A DNA stretch of 64,000 bases, from positions 1,109,911-1,173,910 of the forward strand of contig CANMUI010000001.1 in assembly GCA_947501045.1 (NCBI GenBank), written 5' to 3'. The number at the start of each line of letters is the position of its first letter. The stretch's first letter is position 1. This document shows positions 37,530 to 46,454 of the stretch, piece after piece. The notes beneath the pieces were generated by a model, which saw only the letters and a program-made list of their open reading frames with translations, was not told the DNA's origin and did no database searches. The DNA comes from an uncultured Psychrobacter sp. (GTDB lineage: Bacteria > Pseudomonadota > Gammaproteobacteria > Pseudomonadales > Moraxellaceae). The position numbers were made by a program, and so were the translations under genes.

Positions 37530-38138
37530 ATGAATAAACAACTGATTGATCTACAACCACATCACTGGTCAAGCGATCAGATTATGACCAGTCGATTTTG
37601 GTCAACTGAAGATATCAGGTGGATGTACTATGCATTAGCGCTAGCGCAGCAAGGTGCTAACCGTCAAGAGGTGCCAGTAGGCGCAGTCTTGGTACATAAT
37701 CGGCAGCTTATCGGGCAGGGGTTTAATCAGCCCATTAGCAGCTGTGATGCAACCGCACATGCTGAGATAATAGCCCTAAGAGATGCTTGTAAAAATCTTA
37801 AGAACTATCGCCTGCCAGCGCAAACGACTCTATATGTAACTTTAGAGCCTTGTACTATGTGTGTGGGCGCGCTGATTCATGCTCGCGTTGATAGATTAGT
37901 ATATGCTGCAAGTGAGCCTAGAGCAGGTATGGTGGGTAGTCAGATGAACCTGCTTTTACAGTCCTTTTATAATCATAATATCCAAGTAGATAAGGGTTTG
38001 TGTAGTGAACCTAGTGGACAGATGCTTAAGACGTTTTTTCGTCAGCGCCGACAAATGATGAAAAAGCGTAAAGGTGATATAAATAAAGAACAAGATACTA
38101 CTGTTGACGCTAGTGATGACAAGGTTTTTTTGCTATAA
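37530..38138 (+). CDS. tadA: tRNA adenosine(34) deaminase TadA
   Basis: Zinc deaminase that makes inosine at the wobble position of tRNA-Arg(ACG). 202 residues. The zinc-binding and catalytic motifs are HAE (77-79) and PCTMC (107-111); VPVGAVLV and NYRLPAQTTLYVTLEPC are typical. The N-terminal 25 residues and the basic C-terminal tail (RRQMMKKRKGD then acidic) are longer than in E. coli TadA (167 residues). Only 17 bases from ung, suggesting cotranscription. The start is the first ATG; no strong Shine-Dalgarno. Confidence 0.95.
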   Translation: MNKQLIDLQPHHWSSDQIMTSRFWSTEDIRWMYYALALAQQGANRQEVPVGAVLVHNRQLIGQGFNQPISSCDATAHAEIIALRDACKNLKNYRLPAQTTLYVTLEPCTMCVGALIHARVDRLVYAASEPRAGMVGSQMNLLLQSFYNHNIQVDKGLCSEPSGQMLKTFFRQRRQMMKKRKGDINKEQDTTVDASDDKVFLL

Positions 38139-38251
38139 TATTGCCCTATTTGGCTATGAACCCGTAACATCACGGATAAGAAGCTACTAAACAATATGTT
38201 ATGTGTAGTCAAAATGAGTGCTACCCACGCGTCTATTATTAAGTGATTATT

Positions 38252-39016
38252 ATGACTGTATCAGCTATGACCGTATCAGCATCTAATAATGACGATCATG
38301 GTACCAAATCGCCCCGCTATCCCGTCATTTGTATCGATGGACCAAGTGGTGCAGGCAAGGGTACAGTAGCTTGGCGTCTAGCACAGACGCTAGATTATCA
38401 GCTGTTGGACTCCGGTGCCTTGTACCGTATAGTTGGGCTAAAGGCATTTGAAGCAGGTTTGCTTGTTACTAACAAACCTATCGATGAAGAGGCACTGCTG
38501 AGTTTAACGCAGAATTTGCAAATTGTATTTGTGCCTAATAATGAGTCTGGACGCGTTGATATTATCGTTAATGGTGAGGCAGTAGGTGAGCAAGTGCGTA
38601 ATGAAACTGTGGGTGGTTATGCATCACAGGTAGCAGTGTTTGCAAAAGTACGTGCAGCTTTGCTCAAATTGCAACGAGATATGGCGACTCATTCAGGATT
38701 GGTTGCTGATGGTCGTGATATGGGTACGGTAGTTTTTCCGAACGCTGATGTTAAAGTGTTTTTGACGGCTAGTGCTAAAGCAAGAGCTAAGCGCCGTGTT
38801 ACTCAGCTTACTTATGCTGGACAACGAGCCGATTATGAGGCAATTTTGGCAACGATTAAGGCGCGTGATGAACGTGACGAAAATCGTGATGTCGCGCCTT
38901 CAAAACCTGCAAAAGATGCTTTACTTATTGATAGCTCAGAATTAGATGCTGATAGGGTTTATGAACAGGTTAAAGAGTATTGTCAGTCGCAAGGTATTTT
39001 TATTAAAAATGAATAA
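38252..39016 (+). CDS. cmk: Cytidylate kinase
   Basis: Phosphorylates CMP and dCMP with ATP. 254 residues with a P-loop CIDGPSGAGKGTVAWRLA near the N-terminus, LDSGALYRIVGL as the substrate motif, LVADGRDMGTVVFPNADVKVFLTAS, and KARDERDENRDVAPSKPA as the lid region. The N-terminal 25 or so residues are a Ser/Asn-rich extension. GTG 38243 and ATG 38267 are alternative starts. It precedes rpsA, the order widely conserved in gamma-proteobacteria. Confidence 0.96.
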   Translation: MTVSAMTVSASNNDDHGTKSPRYPVICIDGPSGAGKGTVAWRLAQTLDYQLLDSGALYRIVGLKAFEAGLLVTNKPIDEEALLSLTQNLQIVFVPNNESGRVDIIVNGEAVGEQVRNETVGGYASQVAVFAKVRAALLKLQRDMATHSGLVADGRDMGTVVFPNADVKVFLTASAKARAKRRVTQLTYAGQRADYEAILATIKARDERDENRDVAPSKPAKDALLIDSSELDADRVYEQVKEYCQSQGIFIKNE

Positions 39017-39031
39017 AAACAACATAGTAAG

Positions 39032-39066
39032 TACTAAAAAATCACCCATGAGTGTGGTTTTTAGTA
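39032..39066 (+). terminator. Hairpin between cmk and rpsA
   Basis: ACTAAAAAATCAC pairs with GTGGTTTTTAGT with one internal mismatch and a bulge; it may act as a weak terminator of cmk or as part of the rpsA leader. Only 16 bases after the cmk stop. Confidence 0.45.
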
Positions 39067-39283
39067 TAAAATTGTAGTTGATAAAATAATTTTTATAACA
39101 AGAATTCTTTTAGAAAAATAGAAAAAGACAGTTGTTATTAGTAATCTTTGTATTTGAGTGTATTAATAACAAACGTTTTTTTATATGACTATATAAGATA
39201 TAAAACCAGTATTTCATTTTATAAAGTCATAAATTTGATCCGTACTGTGCTGGACAGGATACGGCTATACAAAGGTAGATATA

Positions 39284-40972
39284 ATGGAATCATTTGCTGA
39301 ACTATTTGAAGCGAGCATCGAAGAGACGGGTCTGGATATCGAGCGTGGCTCGGTCATCACAGGTACTGTTGTGGCCATTGATAATGACTGGATCACTGTA
39401 GATACTGGTCTAAAATCTGAAGGTATCGTCGCTCGTGAAGAGTTTTTAAGCGAAGAAGGCGAGATTGAAGTTGAAGTTGGCGATAGTGTTGATGTAGTGG
39501 TCGAAGCAGTCGACAACGGTATGGGTCAAACCTTACTATCACGCGAAAAAGCTAAGCGTGTCGAAACTTGGAATTTCCTAGAAAAAATCGCTGATAATGA
39601 TGAAATCGTAAAAGGTATCATTTCAAGCAAAGTTAAAGGTGGCTTTACTGTAGATATCGGTTCAGTACGTGCGTTCTTACCAGGCTCATTGGTTGATGTT
39701 CGTCCTATCCGTGATACTACGCATCTTGAAGGCAAAGAGCTAGAATTCAAAGTCATTAAGCTTGATCAAAAACGTAATAACGTCGTAGTTAGCCGCCGTG
39801 CGGTTATGGAAGCTGAGAATTCAGCTGAGCGCGAAGAGCTATTAAACAAGCTTGAAGAAGGCATTGAGATCGAAGGTATCGTAAAGAATCTGACTGATTA
39901 TGGTGCGTTCGTAGATCTTGGTGGTATTGATGGCTTACTACATATCACTGATATGGCATGGCGCCGTATTAAGCACCCATCTGAAGTAGTTGAAGTGGGT
40001 CAAGACCTAAAAGTTAAAGTATTGAAGTTTGACCGTGAACGTAACCGCGTAAGCTTAGGTCTAAAGCAGTTAGGTACCGATCCTTGGGATGAAGTTGCTG
40101 CAGAATATCCTGTAGGCAGTATCGTTAAAGCACGCGTTACCAACTTAACGGATTATGGCTGTTTTGCTGAAATCTCTGAAGGTATTGAGGGTTTAGTACA
40201 CGTATCGGAGATGGATCATACCAATAAAAACATTCATCCTTCAAAAGTAGTACAAGTAGGTGATGAGATCAATGTGATGATCCTTGATATCGATGAAGAG
40301 CGTCGTCGTATAAGTCTAGGTATTAAGCAGACTCTAGCCAATCCTTGGGATGAGTTTGATAAGAAGCATGAGCGCGGTGATAAAATCACTGGTACGATCA
40401 AATCAATCACTGATTTTGGTATCTTTATCGGCCTAGATGGCGGTATCGATGGTTTAGTACATCTATCTGATATTTCTTGGAATGAGACAGGTGAAGAAGC
40501 TATTCGCAACTACAATAAAGGTGATACTGTAGAAGCAATGGTATTGTCTGTAGATGCAGAAGCCAATCGTATTAGTTTAGGTATCAAGCAGTTGAGCTCT
40601 GATCCATTTAACGAATACCTAGTAGGTAATGATCGCGGTGCTATCGTTAATGGTAAAGTTAAAGAAGTTGACGCTAAAGGTGCAACTATTGAGCTTGCTG
40701 ACGAAGTTGAAGGCTATCTACGTGCATCTGAGATTCAACGCGACCGTGTTGAAGATGCGACTAAGCATCTAAGCGTTGGTGATGACGTTGAAGCTAAAAT
40801 TATTAGCGTTGATCGTAAAACTCGCAATATTAGCTTGTCAATCAAAGCGAAAGACGAGGCAGAAGAGCGTCAAGCAATAAAAGATCTTGGCACTACCAAT
40901 ACTACAGCTACGCCAGGCTCTGATGCTCAGCCAAAAACTATTGGTGATTTGATCAAAGAGCAAATGCAGTAA
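39284..40972 (+). CDS. rpsA: 30S ribosomal protein S1
   Basis: 562 residues with six S1 RNA-binding domains, visible as repeated G-V---D-G-FV-I-/L-HVSE units: GIEIEGIVKNLTDYGAFVDL, VKARVTNLTDYGCFAEI, ITGTIKSITDFGIFIGL and the more divergent first, second and sixth. S1 binds mRNA leaders on the 30S subunit and is needed to translate mRNAs with weak Shine-Dalgarno sequences, which fits the many weak ones in this window. The 267-base leader is AT-rich with no strong Shine-Dalgarno (AAAGGTAGATATA), as expected for S1 autoregulation. Confidence 0.98.
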   Translation: MESFAELFEASIEETGLDIERGSVITGTVVAIDNDWITVDTGLKSEGIVAREEFLSEEGEIEVEVGDSVDVVVEAVDNGMGQTLLSREKAKRVETWNFLEKIADNDEIVKGIISSKVKGGFTVDIGSVRAFLPGSLVDVRPIRDTTHLEGKELEFKVIKLDQKRNNVVVSRRAVMEAENSAEREELLNKLEEGIEIEGIVKNLTDYGAFVDLGGIDGLLHITDMAWRRIKHPSEVVEVGQDLKVKVLKFDRERNRVSLGLKQLGTDPWDEVAAEYPVGSIVKARVTNLTDYGCFAEISEGIEGLVHVSEMDHTNKNIHPSKVVQVGDEINVMILDIDEERRRISLGIKQTLANPWDEFDKKHERGDKITGTIKSITDFGIFIGLDGGIDGLVHLSDISWNETGEEAIRNYNKGDTVEAMVLSVDAEANRISLGIKQLSSDPFNEYLVGNDRGAIVNGKVKEVDAKGATIELADEVEGYLRASEIQRDRVEDATKHLSVGDDVEAKIISVDRKTRNISLSIKAKDEAEERQAIKDLGTTNTTATPGSDAQPKTIGDLIKEQMQ

Positions 40973-40998
40973 ATTGCCTGTTTTTAATAGTTATGACA

Positions 40999-41031
40999 AT
41001 AAAAAAAGCGACTCCGGTCGCTTTTTTTATT
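40999..41031 (+). terminator. Terminator downstream of rpsA
   Basis: AAAAAAAGCGAC / GTCGCTTTTTTT with the short loop TCCG, a strong stem with both A and T tracts. Confidence 0.95.
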
Positions 41032-41291
41032 GCCTAAAATTTATAGTACATATCCAAATCAAAAAAAACTTATTTCCAATGGCGATAAATTCCGCTATCA
41101 TTTGCAACCTTGAGTAACGAAATGTAAACTACATCAAGTGTTTGAAATGTTTTAATATTTTAGCTTAGTAAAAGAAGTTCATTTAATATTAGTATAATGG
41201 TTCAGTCGATAGTAGGGTTATTCATCTTCGATAGTGAAGATATAAATACTCCTCAAGATGAGAAACATAAATCAATAAGGCCAGTTTAACC

Positions 41292-41594
41292 ATGCAACAA
41301 GCGATCAATAAGTCCGACTTTATTAGTAATTTAAGTGTAAATTGTGATTCAATGACTGAGGTAGTCGTTGATGATGCTGTACGCGAAATACTAAATTTGA
41401 TGATAGATACTTTAGCGAATGACGGCCGTGTTGAAGTTCGCGGTTTCGGTAGTTTTTGCTTGCATCATCGCCGTGCTCGTACCGGACGTAATCCTAAAAC
41501 GGGTGAAAGTGTCTCTGTACCTGCCAAAGCTATTCCGCATTTTAAGCCAGGAAAAGCGCTACGCGAAGCGGTTAACAATAAAGCGGCATTATAG
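41292..41594 (+). CDS. ihfB: Integration host factor beta subunit
   Basis: DNA-bending protein of the HU/IHF family, 100 residues. The beta-arm region RGFGSFCLHHRRARTGRNPK with the conserved Arg-Asn-Pro tip is intact, followed by GESVSVPAKAIPHFKPGKAL. The position after rpsA identifies it as IhfB rather than HU or IhfA. It dimerises with IhfA (not in this window). A AAGG lies 12 bases before ATG. It is separated from rpsA by a strong terminator, so it must have its own promoter in the 260-base spacer. Confidence 0.95.
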   Translation: MQQAINKSDFISNLSVNCDSMTEVVVDDAVREILNLMIDTLANDGRVEVRGFGSFCLHHRRARTGRNPKTGESVSVPAKAIPHFKPGKALREAVNNKAAL

Positions 41595-41700
41595 ATAATA
41601 GGAACCAATAGAGTAGCGCTTCAAATAGGTGTAAAATAATCCTAGTTTCCAACTTATTACGATTACTTACTACTCCTACCTACAGCTGAGGTCTAAGATC

Positions 41701-42108
41701 ATGCGTTTTTTATTGTTCGTTTTACTGTTTTTAAGCTTTGCTTATGCTTTAGGTTTAGTATTGGCCAATAACACAGATATCGGGGTAAATCTATTGTTCT
41801 CGCAGGCTCCTGCGATGAATTTAGGATTACTGCTCATAATCTGCTTAATTCTAGGTATCGTCATTGGTATGCTCCTAGCATTACTGTTGTTTCGTGTATT
41901 TCAAACCAAATGGGAGATTTCTCGTTTGCAAAAGGCGAATCAAAACTTACAACAACAACTAACTCAAGCAAATGTCGTAATAGATCGACAAGCAAACGCA
42001 CCAACAGTAGAAGAGGCCGTGTATGGAACAACGGGCGTTCCTGTACAAGACGAAACACTAGCAACTGTCGATAATGCTTCAGAGCTGACCAAGCGCAAAC
42101 GAGATTAA
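41701..42108 (+). CDS. lapA: LapA-domain (DUF1049) inner-membrane protein
   Basis: 135 residues. Two N-terminal membrane segments (FLLFVLLFLSFAYALGLVLA and LGLLLIICLILGIVIGMLLA) flank NNTDIGVNLLF, the conserved N-T/-V-LLF motif of LapA (YciS). A cytoplasmic coiled-coil segment follows (WEISRLQKANQNLQQQLTQA) with a polar tail. LapA works with LapB in controlling LpxC turnover and LPS synthesis in E. coli. Here lapB does not follow; pyrF does. GAGG precedes ATG. Confidence 0.88.
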   Translation: MRFLLFVLLFLSFAYALGLVLANNTDIGVNLLFSQAPAMNLGLLLIICLILGIVIGMLLALLLFRVFQTKWEISRLQKANQNLQQQLTQANVVIDRQANAPTVEEAVYGTTGVPVQDETLATVDNASELTKRKRD

Positions 42109-42200
42109 TTTTATTCATTATTAGTCTTTAGTGAGTGGGTTATTATTAATCCGCTTACTCCTATAATGCTTTGTCAACTTCGATATAAAGTGGTAGCACT

Positions 42201-42911
42201 ATGAGTAATACGACAACAACCTCAACAATCTCGCCTGTCATTGTTGCCTTAGATAACATGACTGTAGATTCAGCTCTAGCGTTAGCTGATCAATTAGATC
42301 CTACTTTATGTCGTCTAAAGGTAGGTAAAGAGCTGTTCACTCGCTGTGGCCCTGCTATTATAAAAACTTTGCATCAACGCCAGTTTGAGATATTTTTAGA
42401 TCTAAAGTTCCATGACATTCCTAATACTACTGCTCAAGCCGTATTAGCTGCCGCTGAGCTTGGGGTATGGATGGTTAATGTCCATGCCAGCTCAGGTTTC
42501 GCAGCAATGTCACTTGCAAAAGAGCGTTTGATAGCTGGCAGTTATGATACTTTACTAATAGCGGTAACCGTTCTGACCTCCATGAGTGCAGAGAACTTAG
42601 TGCAGGTTGGTATCAATGACAAGCTTGACGATCAAGTGAATCGTTTGGCAAAGTTGACGCAGCAAGCAGGTCTTGATGGCGTAGTATGTTCAGCTCAAGA
42701 AGCCAAAGATCTCAAAGCGCTGTGTGGCCCTGATTTTAAACTGGTTACCCCAGGTATTCGCTTGCCAGAAGACAGTACAGACGATCAGCACCGAGTTTGT
42801 ACCCCCAAACAAGCCTTGAGTGCTGGCGCAGATTACTTAGTTATTGGTCGTTCGATTACGCAAGCAATAAATCCCTCGGCGAAGCTACAAACCATTTTAC
42901 AAGGTATTTAA
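42201..42911 (+). CDS. pyrF: Orotidine 5'-phosphate decarboxylase
   Basis: Last step of UMP synthesis. 236 residues. The catalytic DLKFHDIPNT (67-76) with its Asp-Lys-Asp set is intact, with VKVGKELF-type KVGKELFTRCGP and the phosphate-binding VTPGIRL and DYLVIGRSITQA near the C-terminus. It starts with a Thr-rich run (NTTTTST). It lies 92 bases after lapA. Confidence 0.97.
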   Translation: MSNTTTTSTISPVIVALDNMTVDSALALADQLDPTLCRLKVGKELFTRCGPAIIKTLHQRQFEIFLDLKFHDIPNTTAQAVLAAAELGVWMVNVHASSGFAAMSLAKERLIAGSYDTLLIAVTVLTSMSAENLVQVGINDKLDDQVNRLAKLTQQAGLDGVVCSAQEAKDLKALCGPDFKLVTPGIRLPEDSTDDQHRVCTPKQALSAGADYLVIGRSITQAINPSAKLQTILQGI

Positions 42912-42949
42912 GATACCAATATTTAACGCGCCTTAGTGCCTTATAATCC

Positions 42950-42965
42950 TACCTTATATAAGGTA
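42950..42965. repeat. 16-bp perfect palindrome downstream of pyrF
   Basis: TACCTTATATAAGGTA is a perfect palindrome 38 bases after the pyrF stop. It lacks a loop, so it suits a protein-binding site rather than an RNA hairpin; no regulator is recognised. Confidence 0.6.
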
Positions 42966-42985
42966 TTAAATTAATATCTTATATA

Positions 42986-43025
42986 AAAGTAGAAAAGACA
43001 ACGTAGCGGTTGTCTTTTCTACTTT
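42986..43025 (+). terminator. Long perfect hairpin downstream of pyrF
   Basis: AAAGTAGAAAAGACAAC and GTTGTCTTTTCTACTTT form a perfect 17-bp stem with a 6-base loop (GTAGCG). It ends in TTTATG rather than a long T tract; likely terminates pyrF. Confidence 0.75.
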
Positions 43026-43087
43026 ATGACAGCATATAAATATATTCTAGCCCAATCAATTTACCTCTATAACTGACCTTGGATCGT

Positions 43088-43885
43088 ATGAAATTACAGA
43101 TATTGAGTGATTTACACATCGACAGCTACGCTCGTCAATCGCACCCCCTTGGCCATATTCCTAAAACAGATGCTGACGTGATATTAGTAGCAGGGGATAC
43201 TGCTAACAGTGATACAGGTATGCCATGGCTACAAGAGCAAGCAGCACGTCTGCAAGTCCCTCTTATTACTATTGCTGGCAATCATGAATACTTCAATGAA
43301 GATGTTTTGCACTTTGACAAAAAACTGGCTACTTGGGATAACTATAATGAGACGCTTGCTCGAGGGGTGCGGGTTCTTCAATGTCAGCACATTGATATTG
43401 GTAACGTCCGTATTTTAGGTTGTACGCTATGGACAGATTATCAGTATCAAGCTGATGAAGATACGATGGTGGTTGCCAAACGTTTTATGCGAGATTACAA
43501 ACAAATTTACGCAGGCAGTGAGTTGTTTTCACCAGAGGCATCGATGCAGATACATGCAAAACATCGTGCGTGGCTCAAGCAGGCCTTGGTAACGGCTAAA
43601 GAGCTGAACAAAAAAGTAGTGGTGATGAGCCATCATAGTATCAGCCCACTATCGGTTTCTGAAAAATTTGCTACTCTGCCCAGTAATGCCGCTTTTGTGA
43701 GTGATTTATCTGCGTGGATGCATGAACCTTGGGCGCCTTCGTTATGGGTACATGGGCATACGCATGAAGCTTTTGACTATCGGGTTAATAATACTCGAGT
43801 GATTGTCAATCCCCGTGCTTATCCTAATGAGGTGAGTAGTACGGCACTAGAGTTTGCATGGGATAGAGTGGTTGATATTGAATAA
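43088..43885 (+). CDS. Metallophosphoesterase (calcineurin-like)
   Basis: 265 residues. All five metal-binding blocks are seen in order: LSDLHID, VAGDTANS, IAGNHEYF, VMSHHSI and VHGHTHEAFDY. This gives a dinuclear metal phosphoesterase of unknown substrate; the short cytoplasmic form without signal peptide resembles the YfcE/Icc-like group but cannot be narrowed. ATG 43088 begins right at the first strand (MKLQILSDLH); a TTG three codons upstream is the only extension. The next gene, a histidine phosphatase, begins 51 bases downstream, so the pair may be cotranscribed. Confidence 0.85.
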   Translation: MKLQILSDLHIDSYARQSHPLGHIPKTDADVILVAGDTANSDTGMPWLQEQAARLQVPLITIAGNHEYFNEDVLHFDKKLATWDNYNETLARGVRVLQCQHIDIGNVRILGCTLWTDYQYQADEDTMVVAKRFMRDYKQIYAGSELFSPEASMQIHAKHRAWLKQALVTAKELNKKVVVMSHHSISPLSVSEKFATLPSNAAFVSDLSAWMHEPWAPSLWVHGHTHEAFDYRVNNTRVIVNPRAYPNEVSSTALEFAWDRVVDIE

Positions 43886-43936
43886 CCACTCTATATTTTA
43901 TTCACTCAAGACAAAAAATCTGCTACGCTGATCACC

Positions 43937-44767
43937 ATGAGTAAATTCCCTGATTCTCCTATTCTTAAGCAGTCCGATACTTTCATACGTCACCATAGTA
44001 TACCGGCGCCTGCGCATCTGCCAGACAGTATGATAGCTTCGGTTGATCTATTGCCTGAAAACAGACGTTTGATTTTGTTTACCAGACATTCTTTGCGTGA
44101 GCGCTCTGATGGTAATGGCTTTGCAAGCTACCAGTTACCACTTACTCCCAAAGGCCGTATATTGGCCAAATCTTGGGGACGCTGGCTTGCCAATCATTTG
44201 CCGTACTCGATGGATGTAGACAGTATATCGAGTCCCATAGGGCGCTGTATCAACACCGCACAGCTGATGCAAGAAGGCGCTGGTCTGCAGCGTAGTATTA
44301 TTGATCAATCGCTTTTAGTCGAGCCTGGAAGCTTGGTGACTGAACCTGAGATTGCAAGCGTAGTATTTAAAGAGGTCGGTGTACTGAACTTTATCAATCG
44401 TTTTTTGCAAGGCAATCTTGAGGGGACTAAAAACGCCTATCAAGGTGGTCTTGATATCTTATCGTTGTTTTATCAGCATCAACCTGATCCAGGTCATCTC
44501 ATGCTAGCTGTCAGCCATGATACGCTACTCTCTGCATTTTTGGCAGTAATGTTTGACAGAACAGAGATCGATTGGAACGACTGGCCAAAGATGATGGAAG
44601 GTGTGTTTTTATGGTTTGATGACCAGCCATTTGAGCAAGCAAATGCTCATTTTGTATGGCGCGGCATGGTTTATACTCGTCCAGTGAATTCCTTATTAGA
44701 GAGTTATTGTGCGGCAGGCTTTCATCCTAGCAAATTACTCCTACCGCCTGAAGTAAAGTGGACATAA
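43937..44767 (+). CDS. Histidine phosphatase superfamily protein
   Basis: 276 residues. The phosphohistidine motif appears as LFTRHSLRERSDGNGF (RH-LRER instead of RHG), followed by LTPKGRILAKSWGRWL and the second catalytic His in LAVSHDTLLSAFLAVMF. The pattern RH-LR-R together with SHD suits the acid-phosphatase/phytase-like or cofactor-independent branch; substrate unknown. Preceded closely by the metallophosphoesterase. The N-terminal 45 residues before the motif are not recognised. Confidence 0.78.
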   Translation: MSKFPDSPILKQSDTFIRHHSIPAPAHLPDSMIASVDLLPENRRLILFTRHSLRERSDGNGFASYQLPLTPKGRILAKSWGRWLANHLPYSMDVDSISSPIGRCINTAQLMQEGAGLQRSIIDQSLLVEPGSLVTEPEIASVVFKEVGVLNFINRFLQGNLEGTKNAYQGGLDILSLFYQHQPDPGHLMLAVSHDTLLSAFLAVMFDRTEIDWNDWPKMMEGVFLWFDDQPFEQANAHFVWRGMVYTRPVNSLLESYCAAGFHPSKLLLPPEVKWT

Positions 44768-44833
44768 TTTTTGGTATTATCGATGTTGGCACCACTACTA
44801 CTTATCGATGACGAGCATATAAAACTGAGCATA

Positions 44834-44864
44834 AAAAAACCTTGCCACTAAGGCAAGGTTTTTA
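44834..44864. terminator. Bidirectional terminator between the phosphatase gene and rpsT
   Basis: AAAAACCTTGCC / GGCAAGGTTTTT, a 12-bp stem with a 5-base loop and A/T tracts on both sides, between convergent genes. Confidence 0.93.
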
Positions 44865-44894
44865 TTGAATCACCTAACTTAGGCAGAGCAATGA

Positions 44895-45161
44895 TTAAGC
44901 TTGTAGGCCTTTGATTGCTTTATTCAAGCGGCTTTTGCGACGAGCCGCTTTATTTTTGTGAATAATGCCTTTGTCAGCCATACGATCAAGCACAGGTACC
45001 GCTTTTTTGTAAGCTTCAGTAGCTGCGTCATAATCTTTAGACTCAATAGCAGCGTCAACACGCTTTAAATAAGTACGGACCATTGAGCGCTGTGAAGCAG
45101 AATTCTGACGACGTTTGGTGTTTTGACGAGCGCGTTTACGAGCTTGTGCAGTATTAGCCAC
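44895..45161 (-). CDS. rpsT: 30S ribosomal protein S20
   Basis: 88 residues, strongly basic, alpha-helical, with the typical start MANTAQARKRARQNTKRR and the C-terminal IIHKNKAARRKSRLNKAI. It binds 16S rRNA early in 30S assembly. It starts with GTG at 45161, an unusual initiator for a ribosomal protein but with a fine Shine-Dalgarno (AAAGGAGATACGC). E. coli rpsT uses UUG for its weak autoregulated start, so a non-ATG start fits the same logic. Confidence 0.97.
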   Translation of the reverse strand: MANTAQARKRARQNTKRRQNSASQRSMVRTYLKRVDAAIESKDYDAATEAYKKAVPVLDRMADKGIIHKNKAARRKSRLNKAIKGLQA

Positions 45162-45618
45162 GCGTATCTCCTTTATAAAAGACAGATAAAATATGAATGT
45201 TAATTACAATAAAACAATGAGTGTAACGATCATAAGTGACGAGCAGCCGTCCCGCCAAATATGATATCGATACCAAGTATAGGCAAATTATCGCAAGTAT
45301 TAAGTCTATTTGGAATAATTAAACAGTCTTAACTTGTAAAGGCGGTTATCTTAGCAAATTATTGCACTCAGAACAATGTATTTGATTGCTACGGTACAAA
45401 AAGGCGTAAATAAGTCATAGCACTTGCCATTCATCATATAAGGCGTTAGATTACAAAATCTGGTTCGGCAGTTGACTACTGCTTTTATGATAAAATCTCT
45501 TACAATAAATAATGAGCAATGACACTCGTTATCAGGTATTTTGAATATAAGGCTTATAGATAAAACGACATTTGCTCCCAACCATCTCAATAAATAATTA
45601 TAAAACCACGGATAAGCT
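45162..45618. other. Divergent intergenic region rpsT / NAD(P)-binding protein
   Basis: About 457 bases holding the promoters of two divergent genes. An apparent 108-codon frame on the minus strand (45351-45677) overlaps the start of the next gene and is not credible. No RNA gene found. Confidence 0.45.
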
Positions 45619-46320
45619 ATGCAGCGAAAAGCGATTATAATTGGTGCCACAGGATTAGTGGGACAATATCTTGCCAAACAGTTGAGTGAGCTTTATGACA
45701 CTTTAATCGTAATTGCACGACGCCCGCCACGCTATATTAATGCCAGTATGCGTTTTTATCAGCTTAATGATTTTGATAATTTAGCTGAAGTATTCACTAG
45801 TGTAGGCGTAAACCATACCACTGATGCTTTTAGTTGTCTTGGCACTACTAAAAAACAAGCTGGTAGTGACGAGGCTTTTCGTAAAGTTGATCATGATTAT
45901 AACGTCAGTTTTGCTAAATTATGCCGAGATAAAGGCGTTGAAAATTTCTTTTTGTTATCCTCAATGAATGCTGATCTTGACAGTCGGTTTTTGTATAACC
46001 GAGTCAAAGCAGAAACTGAACAGTCCATTAAAGAATTGGGATTTGTACAATTAGTGATTTTTCGTCCTTCATTATTACTTGGTAGACATAAAGGTCGTCC
46101 TTTAGAGAGCATTAGTCAAAAAGCGTTTCAGCTCATCTCTCCTTTGGTTTCAGAAGCATTACCGATGCATCCAATCTCAGCCAAGCGTGTCGCTAATGCT
46201 ATGGCAATGTGCGCGCATAACATTTATGAGCGCCATAAATACCTTACTAAGCAGGTTTCTGCAACCACTACTATCATAGAAAATAAACAGATGCTAGCTA
46301 TGACTCGAGTCAAGCGTTAA
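45619..46320 (+). CDS. NAD(P)-binding Rossmann-fold protein, atypical SDR family
   Basis: 233 residues. N-terminal nucleotide motif IIGATGLVGQYLAKQL, an acid-poor second strand ending VIARRPPR that suggests NADPH preference, CLGTTKKQAGS as in the TIP30/HTATIP2-like oxidoreductases, and an YNRVK (YxxxK) catalytic pair at about 126-130 behind FLLSSMNAD. The C-terminal part gives LVIFRPSLLLG. Substrate unknown. It precedes rraA by 134 bases, same direction. It ends in a polar tail. Confidence 0.8.
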   Translation: MQRKAIIIGATGLVGQYLAKQLSELYDTLIVIARRPPRYINASMRFYQLNDFDNLAEVFTSVGVNHTTDAFSCLGTTKKQAGSDEAFRKVDHDYNVSFAKLCRDKGVENFFLLSSMNADLDSRFLYNRVKAETEQSIKELGFVQLVIFRPSLLLGRHKGRPLESISQKAFQLISPLVSEALPMHPISAKRVANAMAMCAHNIYERHKYLTKQVSATTTIIENKQMLAMTRVKR

Positions 46321-46454
46321 GCTAAAATAAAAAAAGCTAAGATAGAAAGTTGCAATGCAAGAATCTACCCTCTACTTGTATTCTAATAAATAGCCTAAGT
46401 AGAACAGTAAATCTAAAAAGAGATAATACAAAACTACAAACAAGGAGCGAAGTT

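Noticed and set aside
45351..45677. 108-codon minus-strand ORF
   Set aside because: Overlaps the start of the NAD(P)-binding gene, no ribosome binding site, no recognisable motif.
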